Part shown: piece after piece, positions 7,765 through 17,699 of the stretch
Numbering within the stretch: position 1 is the stretch's first letter
Layout: each line of letters begins with the position of its first letter
Assembly (NCBI GenBank): GCA_963767635.1
Contig: CAVYEM010000001.1
Span: 434,001-498,000 of the forward strand
From: CAVYEM01 sp963767635
GTDB taxonomy: Bacteria > Vulcanimicrobiota > Vulcanimicrobiia > Vulcanimicrobiales > Vulcanimicrobiaceae
Length of the DNA: 64,000 bases
Direction of reading: 5' to 3'
Position numbers and translations under genes: made by a program
Notes under the pieces: generated by a model
What the model was told of the DNA's origin: nothing
Database searches by the model: none
Seen by the model: the letters and a program-made list of their open reading frames with translations, nothing else

Positions 7765-9184
7765 TCCGTATACGGCCCAAGACTGGATCGCCGTTGCGCC
7801 GCTCTTCATCGTCGGCAGCACGGCGCTGGTTGTCCTGCTCGCCGATTTGTTGGCTCGAACGCACGCGAACCGCTACGTCTCGATGCTCATCGCCATTGCG
7901 GGATTGATCGCCGCCGGCACGTACGCGGGCTTGACGTATCCGCACGCGTACGATGCGTTCGGCGGTGGATTCGTCTTGGGGGGCTTCGCCATCGTCTTGG
8001 AAGAGGTGATCGTCATATCGGCGATCTTCTCGCTGGTGCTGTACAGCACGGCGGATCGGGAAGATCGGATCGCCGGCTCCACTGCGCTGATGCTGTGGAG
8101 CACCGCGGGTGCGATGTTGATGGCCGGCGCGGCGAATCTCATGACGATCTTTTTGGGGCTGGAGCTGCTTTCGCTGGCCTTGTACTGCCTGTGCGGTTTG
8201 GCCGAGCGGCCCACTGCCCGCGAAGCCGCGCTGAAATATTTGATTCTCTCCTCGACCGCTTCAGGATTTTTGCTCTTTGGAATGGCAATGCTCTTCGGCG
8301 CGACCGGCAGCGTGACGCTTGCGAGTCTCGCCGTGCCGGCGGCCGCGGCAAGTCCGCTCTACTGGATCGGCGGCGGACTGTTTTTGGTCGGACTGGCATT
8401 CAAACTGAGCCTCGTGCCGTTTCACGTGTGGGCGCCCGACGTGTACGAAGGCGCGCCGCTGCCCGTAACGGCGTTCATGAGCGTCGTAACCAAAGCCGGA
8501 ACGCTCGCAGTTTTTGCGCGCTTCGCGTACGCGACGCTGCCTGCGGGCACCTCGCATGCGCTGCTCGTTCCGTTTTTCATCATCGCGGGCATTTCGATGA
8601 TCGCCGGCAACGTGGGCATGCTGGCGCAAACCGACATGAAACGACTGCTCGCGTATTCGGGCATCGCGCAGATCGGATACATCGTTGCGGCGCTTGCCGG
8701 TGGAACGGCGCTCGGAGTACGCTACGCGATCTACTATCTCGTCGCGTACATGTTCATGAACCTGGGCGCCTTTGCGGTCGTCGCGCTGTGCTCGACGAGC
8801 AAAGAAGAAGGTTCGCAAATTGCCTCATTCCACGGACTGGCGCAGCGGCGTCCGGCGCTCGCCGCCGCAATGACGTTTTTTCTGTTGGCGCTTGCGGGCT
8901 TTCCGCCGACGGCAGGGTTCTTGGGAAAAATTCTGATTCTATCGACGAACGTGAGCGCGGGCTTCTCGTGGCTCGCCGGATTGCTCATTGCCGGTACCGC
9001 CATTTCGCTGTACGCCTATTTCAAGGTAATCCGGCTGATGTACGATCGCCGCGCGCCGCTGCACCCGGCGGTGTACGGACGCGCTCCACTGGCCTACGTA
9101 AGCCTCGCGATCTGCGCGGTGCTCATCGTGGTGATGACGTTCTATCCCCTTACGCCGAGCAACGTGCTGCCGCTCTCGAGGTAA
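7745..9184 (+). CDS. nuoN: NADH-quinone oxidoreductase subunit N
   Basis: This 479-residue antiporter-like subunit is the last gene of the nuo operon. Family motifs are clear: LLSLALYCLCGL near residue 140, LVPFHVWAPDVYEGAPLPVT near 223, and DMKRLLAYSGIAQIGYIVA near 298. The ATG at 7745 lies within the last codons of nuoM, so its start codon sits directly behind the repeat array. Length is normal. Hairpins lie between its stop and the next gene. Confidence 0.97.
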   Translation: MTTVIVNPYTAQDWIAVAPLFIVGSTALVVLLADLLARTHANRYVSMLIAIAGLIAAGTYAGLTYPHAYDAFGGGFVLGGFAIVLEEVIVISAIFSLVLYSTADREDRIAGSTALMLWSTAGAMLMAGAANLMTIFLGLELLSLALYCLCGLAERPTAREAALKYLILSSTASGFLLFGMAMLFGATGSVTLASLAVPAAAASPLYWIGGGLFLVGLAFKLSLVPFHVWAPDVYEGAPLPVTAFMSVVTKAGTLAVFARFAYATLPAGTSHALLVPFFIIAGISMIAGNVGMLAQTDMKRLLAYSGIAQIGYIVAALAGGTALGVRYAIYYLVAYMFMNLGAFAVVALCSTSKEEGSQIASFHGLAQRRPALAAAMTFFLLALAGFPPTAGFLGKILILSTNVSAGFSWLAGLLIAGTAISLYAYFKVIRLMYDRRAPLHPAVYGRAPLAYVSLAICAVLIVVMTFYPLTPSNVLPLSR

Positions 9185-9194
9185 AGAATTGGAT

Positions 9195-9215
9195 CGGACG
9201 GTTTGGAATCGTCCG
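9195..9215 (+). terminator. Short hairpin after nuoN
   Basis: CGGACG and CGTCCG arms around a nine-base loop lie 10 bases after the nuoN stop. No U-tract follows, so it may be an RNA 3' stabiliser or a weak, factor-assisted terminator rather than an intrinsic one. Confidence 0.3.
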
Positions 9216-9249
9216 CATTTCCACCGATAGACGTAACAACGAGGTAACG

Positions 9250-9268
9250 GGCGAGCACCGTGCTCGCC
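9250..9268 (+). promoter_or_regulatory. Perfect 9-bp hairpin just upstream of locus A
   Basis: GGCGAGCAC and GTGCTCGCC form a perfect inverted repeat around a single C. It is nested within CAACGA (about 9237) and TCGTTG (about 9271), giving an extended stem that ends 14 bases before the first ATG of locus A. It could be an operator, an RNA element controlling translation, or part of a terminator. I cannot assign it to a known family. Confidence 0.4.
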
Positions 9269-9286
9269 GCTTCGTTGGGGATTAGT

Positions 9287-9787
9287 ATGAGATTCGGACG
9301 CGCCGTTATAGCCGTCTGCCTTTTCGCTTGTGCATTCGCGAGTGCGGCGCAAGCGAGCCCGCAAGTTCAGCTTCGTTTGAGCGCATTTTTGCTCCCAGCC
9401 GGCCAGAGCCACGCAGCAGCTGCTCCGCTGGGTTCACGTCCGGTGCAAGCCGGCGACCGCGTGCGCTTCATCATCAAGGCCACCAACACCGGAAACTCCG
9501 CCGCATACAAGCTCACCCCTAGCGATCCGATTCCCGCGCACATGAGCTACGTCGTGGGCAGCGCTAAAGACGAGGGCGCCGCGGTCGAGTTTACGGTCGA
9601 CGGAAAAACGTGGGCCGCGAGGCCCGCGGTCGCGCTCAAAACGCGCAAAGGCAGCGTGAGGAAGGCCGCGGATCCCTCGCTTTACAAGGCGATCCGTTGG
9701 GTCTCGCACATACCGCTTCGTCCCCACGGTACGTTCGTGTACTCCTTTGAAGCCCGCGTGAACGGCCACAGGACCAATTCCAAATGA
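9287..9787 (+). CDS. Secreted DUF11-like small protein, first gene of locus A
   Basis: The 166-residue protein has a clear signal peptide (MRFGRAVIAVCLFACAFASA, cleavage near AQA) and an Ig-like domain with the DUF11 hallmark KATNTGNSAAYKLTPSDPIP followed by VGSAKDEGAAVEFTVDGKTW. I chose the ATG at 9287 because it starts the signal peptide; the frame is open nine codons further up. DUF11 domains are extracellular beta-sandwich modules of surface proteins. The stop overlaps the next ATG (ATGA), so it is probably translated together with the large proteins downstream. The specific role is unknown; it may be a minor subunit or assembly partner. Confidence 0.8.
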   Translation: MRFGRAVIAVCLFACAFASAAQASPQVQLRLSAFLLPAGQSHAAAAPLGSRPVQAGDRVRFIIKATNTGNSAAYKLTPSDPIPAHMSYVVGSAKDEGAAVEFTVDGKTWAARPAVALKTRKGSVRKAADPSLYKAIRWVSHIPLRPHGTFVYSFEARVNGHRTNSK

Positions 9788-12321
9788 AGCGTCATCTACT
9801 GCGCGCCTCATTCGCGCTTTTCGTTTTTTCCTGTGCGCTCGCGCTGCTGCTTACGCGTCATGCCTCGTACCTGCCGGCGATAGCCGCTACTCCCACCCCG
9901 GTCCCAAGTGCCTCGAGCGCGCCGACGCCGGCTTCGACGACCGCGCCCGGCACGCAGATCACCAACGCGGCTTCGGCAACGTACAGTGACGGCACGAACA
10001 CGTACAACATTCAATCCAACACCGTCGTCGTATACGTTCAGAACGCACCTTCCCTGGTGGTGCTCAGCAACAATGGGACGTCCGCCGGTGCGGTGACGAG
10101 TAACGGGCTCACGCCGGCCGCATCTCCCGTACCGGGCAATTCGCTCGCTGACGTGTACACGCTCGTGAATACCGGCAACGCCGCCGGCAACTTCACGCTG
10201 GCGACCGCATCACAAGCGAGCCCAACGCCGTTGCCTCCTTCCAACAACGGCACGTCGATTTCAGGTCCGCAGACGGGTGTGAGCTATACCGTCAGCTGCG
10301 CGAGCCTCAACGATACGGTCGCGACGCTCACGGCCCTCAATGCCGATCTCGCGAGCGCAAGCTGCGCGACTGCAGTAGGCGGCGTGGTAAACATCGCGAT
10401 CAATTATCAGGCCAACGGTACGGGCACGGTAAACTCTGCGGTCGAAGCGCAGATTTCGTACAACGGATCCGGAACCGGATACGGCACCGCAAGTTCCGTG
10501 TGGGCTACCAATCAATACAACGATCCGATCATCGCCGACGAACGCGTCGACGTGCAGAAGAGCCCGAATCCGGTTGCGTCGGACGGCACGGTCACGTATT
10601 TGATCACTGCCAATAACGGCGGCAATTCACCGGCGAACTACGTCAACGATTACGGAACTGCGTGCGGCGCGCACGTATTGGTTTGCGGCTCGGCCCTCTC
10701 GGGCCCGGGCATGTTGATTTCGGACAAGGTTCCGATTGGCGCGACCACACCGTTGCCCGTCGTATCGATGTCGCCCTCGCCCGGGCCGCAGCCGCTCAGT
10801 GCGGGTGAGACCGTGAAGATGGTCTATACCGCGGATACCACAGCCAAGACGGGATGGACGGTGTACGGCGGCGGCGGGTTCCCTGCCGGAACCGCGTACG
10901 TGGGCGTATTTCTGAGCGGCAACGCGTCGGGCGTCGGTTTACCGGCCAATCCAACGCCGGCACCCACTACTGGTCCGGGCTCCGTGGCTGTTGCGTCCGC
11001 GCAAATCGGCTGGACGATGAAACTCGGTCCCATCGATGGAGGCCAAACCGTCAACAACATCGTCGTCGCTCCCGCCGGCGACAACAAGAGCTGCATCGAG
11101 GGACCCGGCATCAACACGACGCCGACGTCGTGCGGCGCAGGCGGCAGCAATCCGCCCGCGGGAACCGGAACGCCGGGAGATCCGAGCGTGCCGCTGACGA
11201 CGCCGCCGCCGGTTCCCAGTTCGCCGGGCCCGGGGCTTTCGAACACGGCGCAGATCAGCGCGCCCTCGCTCTTCAACGGTCCGCTGGCGCAGCCTGACGC
11301 GCAAGGGTGTTTCAACAACGCGCAACCGGTGCCGTATCCCACCTGGAGCCCGATGCCCAACGCGTGGCCGACCGTTGCGCCGACGACCGAACCGACGTGC
11401 GCAGCAACGGACAACATGGACGACTATACCGAGGTTGCCGTGACGCCGAGTCCGGCGGCATCGCCGATGACCTATGGTATCCGCATCAGCGGCGGATTAT
11501 CAACCGTCGTCACCAGCGCGGTAAAGAATCCCGGCACGCAGGATCAAGCGTTTCAGCTCACGTTTCCCACGCTTCCCGCATCGCTCACGGTGAGCAGCGT
11601 GACGTATGGATCCGGCGCGTGTTCCAATACCTCGACGCCCGCATCGGGCGTGTACCCGCTGGGCACGATCGTGCACGGTTCGACGATTCAATACTGCGTT
11701 ACGTATCAAACGACCGGCGGTGGGAGCGCTCCGTATCTGTTTCAACCGCAATTCGTGCAGGTACGCGTTGCCGCCACAAGCGCGCCAACGGTCTACTATA
11801 ACGATACGTGGCACGTCGTAATGCCGGGCGGATTCATGGAACTGGTGAAGACGGCGACGATCGGCAGCGGCGGCGGATGTTCGGGAAGCATCAGCGGCGG
11901 TTTGCCTTCGCTGGGCGTGTGTCCCGGCGGAACGATCGTGTACGCCGTCATGTACATGAACACGCTTCCGTCCACGGCGAGCGGTTCACCGGCGGAGCCC
12001 GCTTCGGCGAGTTTGGCGGTGAGCGGCAACTTCGCCATCACGGAGAACGGCGCGGCAACCGGCAGCAACTGGGCGACGTACACGGGCGGTCTGTACGATC
12101 CGGCCACGCCCGCATCGGTGCTGCAATCCGGGCTGACGATCTCGGCGATGGCCGCATCGTGCGGCGTGATCACGAAGGAGTGCGGTGATACCTCGCCGAG
12201 CGCGACGTTTACCGGCAACACGCCCGGACAGACCTCGTTCACCGATTCGGTTCCCTCGACGGATCCGAACCTGGCGCCGCAGCACTACGGCGTGCTGATG
12301 TTCGCCACAAAGGTCAAGTAA
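9784..12321 (+). CDS. Large secreted DUF11/Ig-like surface protein
   Basis: 845 residues. An N-terminal hydrophobic segment (residues 9-25) is followed by a Pro/Thr/Ser linker and the motif GTQITNAASATYSDGTNTY, then several Ig-like beta-sandwich stretches: TLVNTGNAAGNFTLA, TYLITANNGGNSPANY and VVTSAVKNPGTQDQAFQLTF. Pro-rich spacers separate them. The C-terminal region (CPGGTIVYAVMYMN … ITENGAATGSNWATYTGG) is visibly related to the end of the locus A Gly-rich protein (17696-20544). There is no sortase signal and no barrel. It is probably an exported structural subunit or adhesin, and is translationally coupled to the preceding gene. Confidence 0.8.
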   Translation: MKRHLLRASFALFVFSCALALLLTRHASYLPAIAATPTPVPSASSAPTPASTTAPGTQITNAASATYSDGTNTYNIQSNTVVVYVQNAPSLVVLSNNGTSAGAVTSNGLTPAASPVPGNSLADVYTLVNTGNAAGNFTLATASQASPTPLPPSNNGTSISGPQTGVSYTVSCASLNDTVATLTALNADLASASCATAVGGVVNIAINYQANGTGTVNSAVEAQISYNGSGTGYGTASSVWATNQYNDPIIADERVDVQKSPNPVASDGTVTYLITANNGGNSPANYVNDYGTACGAHVLVCGSALSGPGMLISDKVPIGATTPLPVVSMSPSPGPQPLSAGETVKMVYTADTTAKTGWTVYGGGGFPAGTAYVGVFLSGNASGVGLPANPTPAPTTGPGSVAVASAQIGWTMKLGPIDGGQTVNNIVVAPAGDNKSCIEGPGINTTPTSCGAGGSNPPAGTGTPGDPSVPLTTPPPVPSSPGPGLSNTAQISAPSLFNGPLAQPDAQGCFNNAQPVPYPTWSPMPNAWPTVAPTTEPTCAATDNMDDYTEVAVTPSPAASPMTYGIRISGGLSTVVTSAVKNPGTQDQAFQLTFPTLPASLTVSSVTYGSGACSNTSTPASGVYPLGTIVHGSTIQYCVTYQTTGGGSAPYLFQPQFVQVRVAATSAPTVYYNDTWHVVMPGGFMELVKTATIGSGGGCSGSISGGLPSLGVCPGGTIVYAVMYMNTLPSTASGSPAEPASASLAVSGNFAITENGAATGSNWATYTGGLYDPATPASVLQSGLTISAMAASCGVITKECGDTSPSATFTGNTPGQTSFTDSVPSTDPNLAPQHYGVLMFATKVK

Positions 12322-12337
12322 CGACCGGCGCTGCGGC

Positions 12338-14437
12338 GTGAGAGCAGCATGCACCAGATTCGTTCTGATTGCCGCCGTCCTGTGCGCACTCGCGCAGGGC
12401 CGCGGCCACCTAGCGCGCGCCGGTTCGCCCGATCCCGCAGCCGGCACGCAGATCCTCAATGCTGCCTCAGCGACGTGGCAAGACAATCGCGGCAATAGTT
12501 ATCAAGAGAGCTCGAACGTGCTCGCGGTAGCCGTTGCGGCGATCTCGGCGCTCACGGTATCGCCGAAAGAATTCGCGCTCAATCCGTCGACGGACGGTTA
12601 TCCCGCAGGCCAGAACGTCACGCGCACGTTTGTGATCACGAATGCGAGCAACATTCCGGATGCGTACCGCATTACTGCGTTTACCGCAGACAAAGGGCAA
12701 CTCGTTTCGATGGCGTTCGTCACGCCGTCCGGCCTGGTGCCCGTGACGCCGGGCTCGACGGTTTCTCCCAGCGTGCAGCCCGGTCAAAGCATAGCCGTTC
12801 AAATCGTCGTGTCAACGGCGGGCATCGCGATCGGCAGCAGCTTCGCTGTCCATGTGACCGCGCAAACGACTGCGCAAGGATCAGCGAACGGCACGCAGTC
12901 CGATTCCGGCGAGCAGTGGCTCCTGGCTGCGGCAGGAGCGAGCATCTCTGGGCCCAGCGCGCCAAGCGCGCCGATCAGCAAAACGGTGAACCATCAGCAG
13001 AGCGTGCAGTCGCAGTCCGGCTCCAGCGTGACGTACGACATCACCGCAAAAAACTACGGCGGTACGCCGGCAGCCGACGCGACGTTCACTGATACGCTGC
13101 CCGCCGGCGTCACGGTGGATGCGGCATCGGTCAAGATCAACGGTTCACCTGCGGCAAGTGTCGCCGTTTCCGGCCAGACGCTGACGGTCCGAGTCGGCAC
13201 ACTCGCCGCCGGAGCAACCGTCGATGTTTCCTTCGCTGCCGCAATCGCTTCCGCGTTACCGCTTGGCTCAAGCTATGTCAACGTCGCGCAGGTCAGCGCC
13301 GACGGAGTCTCAGCGCAGAACACGACTGCAGCCGGTGTTTTGATCGGCACGGCGGATCTGGTGTTCGATCCGGCAAACGGCAACGCGGCAGTCGCCGGCG
13401 CAACGATTTCGTTGCTGGATGCTGCGGGCGCAGTGGTCGCGCTACCGCACAATCCCTGCGTTTCCGGTGCGGCCGGCACGTATGGTTTCGCGCTGTCCGC
13501 CTCGCATATCCCGGCGGGCGGAACGACGTTGTATCTCGTCGTTTCCGCGCCCGGATACGTCAGTCGCCGCATTCGGCTCATGCTCACGCCGACGGCGAAC
13601 GCGGGGCTTTACGACGTTGCGACGAGTGCGATCGATGGCGAGCCGTTGGCGCGCGCGGGCGGTTACACGCTCACGAATTCCGTCGTTTCACTGCAGAACG
13701 TTCTCGGGCTCTTCGGAAACATTCCGCTGTTCAAAGCGCAAACGCTCGGCATCGACAAGAGCGTCAGTCAAGCCACCGCGCAGGCCGGCGATCGCCTTAC
13801 CTATGCGATCGACGTCGCAAACGCGTCGAACGGCACGCTGGCGGGCGCGGTAATCATCGACACGTTGCCGGCCGGAGAGGCGTACGCGACGCGATCGGCG
13901 CGTCTGGACGGAGCCGCGGCAGAGCCCGCGACAAGCGGCCGCACGTTGACATGGAAGCTGGAATCGCTGCAGCCCGGCGTCAAACACACGCTGACGTACG
14001 CCGCGGTCGTGTTTCCCTCAGTGGCCGCCGGAACGCTGCTCGCCAATTCCGCCACCGCCCAAGCGATCGTTTCCGGAACGACCGTCAACGTCAACGCATC
14101 CGCCAACGCCGACGTCGAGGTCGTCGGCGGCGCGCTGAGCGATCGCTACGTGATCACCGGCCGCGTGTTCATCGATGTTCGTAAGAGCGGGGATTTCACG
14201 CGCGGCGATCGTGGCCTAGCAGGCGTCCGCGTGTACATGGAAGACGGAACCACGGTGCTTACGGACGCGCGTGGGCGTTTCACGATTCCAGCGGCGCGTC
14301 CGGGCATGCACGTTTTGCGAGTCGACGAAACGACGCTCCCCTCGGGCGTTCGCGGAACCACGCAGCGGCTGGTGCATGGCGTCCTCGACGAGGGCGTCAT
14401 GCAGGACGTGCAATTCGGAATGAGCGGCACGCCGTGA
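12338..14437 (+). CDS. Secreted DUF11-repeat protein with C-terminal SdrD B-like domain
   Basis: 699 residues with a GTG start and a signal peptide (FVLIAAVLCALAQGRGHLARA). It contains the same AAGTQILNAASATWQD motif as its upstream neighbour, then at least two DUF11 domains (SSVTYDITAKNYGGTPAADA near residue 226; GDRLTYAIDVANASNGTLAG near 482). It closes with an SdrD/CNA B-like module (GRVFIDVRKSGDFTRGDRGL … RFTIPAARPGMHVLRVDETT). That module resembles the one following the barrel of the locus B usher-like protein. The stop overlaps the next start (GTGATG). It likely works with the barrel encoded next, perhaps docking on it. Confidence 0.8.
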   Translation: MRAACTRFVLIAAVLCALAQGRGHLARAGSPDPAAGTQILNAASATWQDNRGNSYQESSNVLAVAVAAISALTVSPKEFALNPSTDGYPAGQNVTRTFVITNASNIPDAYRITAFTADKGQLVSMAFVTPSGLVPVTPGSTVSPSVQPGQSIAVQIVVSTAGIAIGSSFAVHVTAQTTAQGSANGTQSDSGEQWLLAAAGASISGPSAPSAPISKTVNHQQSVQSQSGSSVTYDITAKNYGGTPAADATFTDTLPAGVTVDAASVKINGSPAASVAVSGQTLTVRVGTLAAGATVDVSFAAAIASALPLGSSYVNVAQVSADGVSAQNTTAAGVLIGTADLVFDPANGNAAVAGATISLLDAAGAVVALPHNPCVSGAAGTYGFALSASHIPAGGTTLYLVVSAPGYVSRRIRLMLTPTANAGLYDVATSAIDGEPLARAGGYTLTNSVVSLQNVLGLFGNIPLFKAQTLGIDKSVSQATAQAGDRLTYAIDVANASNGTLAGAVIIDTLPAGEAYATRSARLDGAAAEPATSGRTLTWKLESLQPGVKHTLTYAAVVFPSVAAGTLLANSATAQAIVSGTTVNVNASANADVEVVGGALSDRYVITGRVFIDVRKSGDFTRGDRGLAGVRVYMEDGTTVLTDARGRFTIPAARPGMHVLRVDETTLPSGVRGTTQRLVHGVLDEGVMQDVQFGMSGTP

Positions 14438-17400
14438 TGTACGCAATCGCACGGTTTTTGCAAACGGCGGGAATGGCGCTCATTTGCTTGTGCGCCGTCG
14501 CCGCGAGCTCGTTTCTCACGCGCGCCGACGAACAGCCGCAGAGCCAGCAATACACCGATTTGCAGCACCTGCAGTTTACTGCTTCGGGGGCGATGCCGGT
14601 TCGCTTTTTATTTCCGGAAGACGGCTTTGCCAGCGCAAGCATTGCAACGCGCGTCGTCGCGCAAACCGTCAACGGAGCCGGCGTGGAACTGCGGGTCAAC
14701 GGCGACATCATACCGTCGCGCAACCTCGGACGCATGGCGATCGCGAAAACCGGAATGACCGAATACGATTATTACGGCGTTTTGCTGCATCCGGGTCCGA
14801 ACACGATCGCGGTCGCCTCCGTCGGCGCGAATGGCCTGCGCGGTACAACGCAAACGGAGACCGTCTTTGGCCCCGGATTAGCCGCCCACGTAAAGCTCTC
14901 GCTGCTCGGCAGTCTGGTTGCCGACGGCAAGACGCAGGCGTACCTGCTGATCGAGGCGCTGGATCAATGGGACCACCCTGCGATGGCCGGTGCCGACGTG
15001 CGGGTACGCGTACTCGCCGGCTCCGCGACGATCGGCCGCGCAATCGGCGCAGTTCCGGCACCATCGCCTTCTGCGCCGCCGGCACGAGCCGCGAGCGTGA
15101 GCCCATCTTCCCAGCCGCAAGACCGGTACGAACTCGGAGAGGGCGGCCGCATCCAAATACCGATCGCGGCATCGCTGCAGCCCGGCACGCTCGACGTGCA
15201 GGCGGTGGTCGGCGAAGCCAGCGATACGCAGTCGTTCACCGTTGCGCCCTACCTGCGCGCGCCGCTGGTCAACGGCGTCGTATCGATCGGTGCCGGGAGC
15301 GTTCCGGCTGCGGTGGACGGCGACGGGCAGTACGACGGAGGGGGCGCGCGCAAGGAGCGCATCGGTATTTTCGCCAGCGGAAAAGTCGGACGCGCAGCCG
15401 CGCTCACGGTTGCATACGAATCGCAAAATCCACTGCAGCAATCGTCCTCGCTGGGGCCGTACGTGCAAGATCCCGACGAGCGCCCGTACCAGACGTATGG
15501 CGATTCCTCGACGGTGGACAGCGATTTTCACTCCACCGATCGCCTATACGCGCGCATCGACAACGGACGCAACAATCTCATGTGGGGCCAATATGATGCG
15601 CAAGTCGGGGATGCGCAGGGCGTGGGGCAATACCAGCAGCAGCTCAGCGGGCTCAAAGGCGAGATCGGCATCGGCGCGCCCGGACGTGGGCGCCTCAGCG
15701 CATTTACCGCGCGCAATCCGATGGCGTTCGTGTCGTTCAGCGTACCGGTGACGGGACTATCCTCGCTGTTGCAACCGCTGCATCCCAACGTCGTCGTCGG
15801 CTCGGACATGCTTTCACTGGTCGCAATCAATCGCACGACAGGCGCGGTTCTCTCGCAAACGCCGTTGTTGCGTAATGTCGACTACACGATCGACTACGCG
15901 ACCGGAACGGTGCGCTTCATCAACGTTCCGCTGCCGTTCGATGCGCACTTCAACCCCCAGTTGCTGCAAGTGCAATACCAGTACCAGGGCCAAGGCGCGC
16001 GTTCGGTGACGACGGGGTTCGATTTTCGGTATGCCATCGACCGCGCTCGGCATACGACGCTCGACGTCGGCTACATGAACGACGCCACCGGGACTTCGAA
16101 CTACACGCTGCTGACGCAGACGCTCGGCGGTGCCTTGCCGGCCGGAGAATGGGTGCTCTCCCACGCGTCAAGCAACGGCATCGTTCCCAATACCGGCGGC
16201 TTGAACGCCGTGACGGGTTCGCGCGGAAGCGCGGTAGCGTTCTCGCTGAACGATAGAGTGCTGGGAAGCCAGATCGCGCTGAATTACCAAAACACCGGCC
16301 CGGGATATGCCAATCCCTTCGGCGGTTTCACGGTCAACGGCTTGGAAAGCATGACCGCGACGCTCGGCCGCACATTCAACCGCAACCGCGGCAATCTGCT
16401 CGTGACGCTGGGCCAGCAGCGCAACACCGGTGGTACCGCGCAGAGCCTGCAACAGACCATGACGGCATCGTGGCGCACACTCGTCAGCGACGTGCTGACG
16501 TTTACGCTGGGGCTGCAAGCGCAGCGCCAAGTCGACGCGCCCGGCGCGATATCCGCAGCTGCGGCGCCCGCGCAAAGCGTGAGCGGATCGGGTGCGCAGT
16601 TGCAAATCGGCGCGCAATGGAAGCCCGGGCGGCGCCTAAACGTGAGCGTGCAGCACGGCGCATCGCTGGGGGAAGCTCGCAGGTGCTGCCTTCGCAAACC
16701 TCTGCGGAAGTTTCCTACGACTTGCCCAAGCAGGGGAAGATCTACGTGCGCGAACTGCTCGGCGGCGCCGCTGCGAGCTTCGCGCAAGCCACCAGCGCAT
16801 ACACCGCGCCGGCAATGGGATCGCGCTCGACGCAGATTGGAATCGAACGTACCGTAGGCAGCGGCACGTCAATCGACACATCGTACACGATCGCCGATAC
16901 TGCCGACGGCGCGAATCTGTATGCTGCGCTCGGCGTACAGCAAGCGTTCAAGATCGGTAAACGTCTGAGCGGGAACGCGACGATGCAATCCGCGCGCGCA
17001 AGCGGTGAGGGCGCCGAAGGTTTTACCGTCTTCGGCGGCGGCCTGAGTTACACCGATCTCAAGGATTTTCGCGCATCGTTATCGCTGCAGACGCGCGGCG
17101 GGATCGGCGGAGGAACGACGCTTTCCGGCGGCGCGACCGGGCATTTGGGCCCGAATCTTGCTATGCTCGGAACGCTCGACGAAACGTTCGGCAACGGATT
17201 GTTTGCCGTCAACGATCGCGTTTCGCTGGCGTACCGCCCCGACGACGACGATCGCTTCATTTCACTACTCGGTTACGAGCGCCAATCCGGCGGCTACAGC
17301 GCCTCCGCAGGTACGGCGGACGTGCTTTCGCTCGAAGAATTGTTTCGCATCACGGCGTCCACTGAAATTGCCGGCCGCTTTGCGTACAAACTCAGCGGCG

Positions 17401-17699
17401 ACGGCTATTACATGGCGCATACTTCGCTGGCCGCGATGCGGGTCACGCAACGCTTAGGCGCGCGTTTCGATCTCGGCGCGGAAGTGCGCGCGATAAACGC
17501 GGCCAAGGTGGCGGGCGCGAATGCCGGCGACTTTGCCGCCGAAGCGGGATATCGCATCGGCTCCGGAACGCGGCTGGCTGCGGGGTACAACTTCTCCACA
17601 AGCGCGGATCCCACGCTGACCGGACAGCCGCAGCGCCGCGGAGTATACGCCACCGTCACGACGCTGATCGATCGCGTCTTCGGCTGGGGCAAGCCGTGA
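14437..17699 (+). CDS. Predicted outer-membrane beta-barrel surface protein (frame broken)
   Basis: About 1085 residues once rejoined. A signal peptide (residues ~5-30) is followed by invasin/Ig-like N-terminal domains (ELRVNGDIIPSRNLGRMAI; AYLLIEALDQWDHPAMAGAD), then many alternating aromatic/polar strands typical of a barrel (DRLYARIDNGRNNLMWGQYD; VDYTIDYATGTVRFINVPLP). It ends with VTTLIDRVFGWGKP. The frame breaks at the G5 run at 16668-16672: upstream codons end …HGASLG, and the continuing frame reads GSSQVLPSQTSAEVSYDLP, so one G appears to be missing. It starts at the overlapping GTG (14434) or ATG (14437). The break could be an assembly error or a phase-variable run. It is coupled to genes on both sides. 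Confidence 0.75.

Noticed and set aside
5914..7945. Very long minus-strand frames opposite nuoM
   Set aside because: They are the complement of nuoM and of array 2; the sequence is low-complexity repeat plus an antisense shadow.
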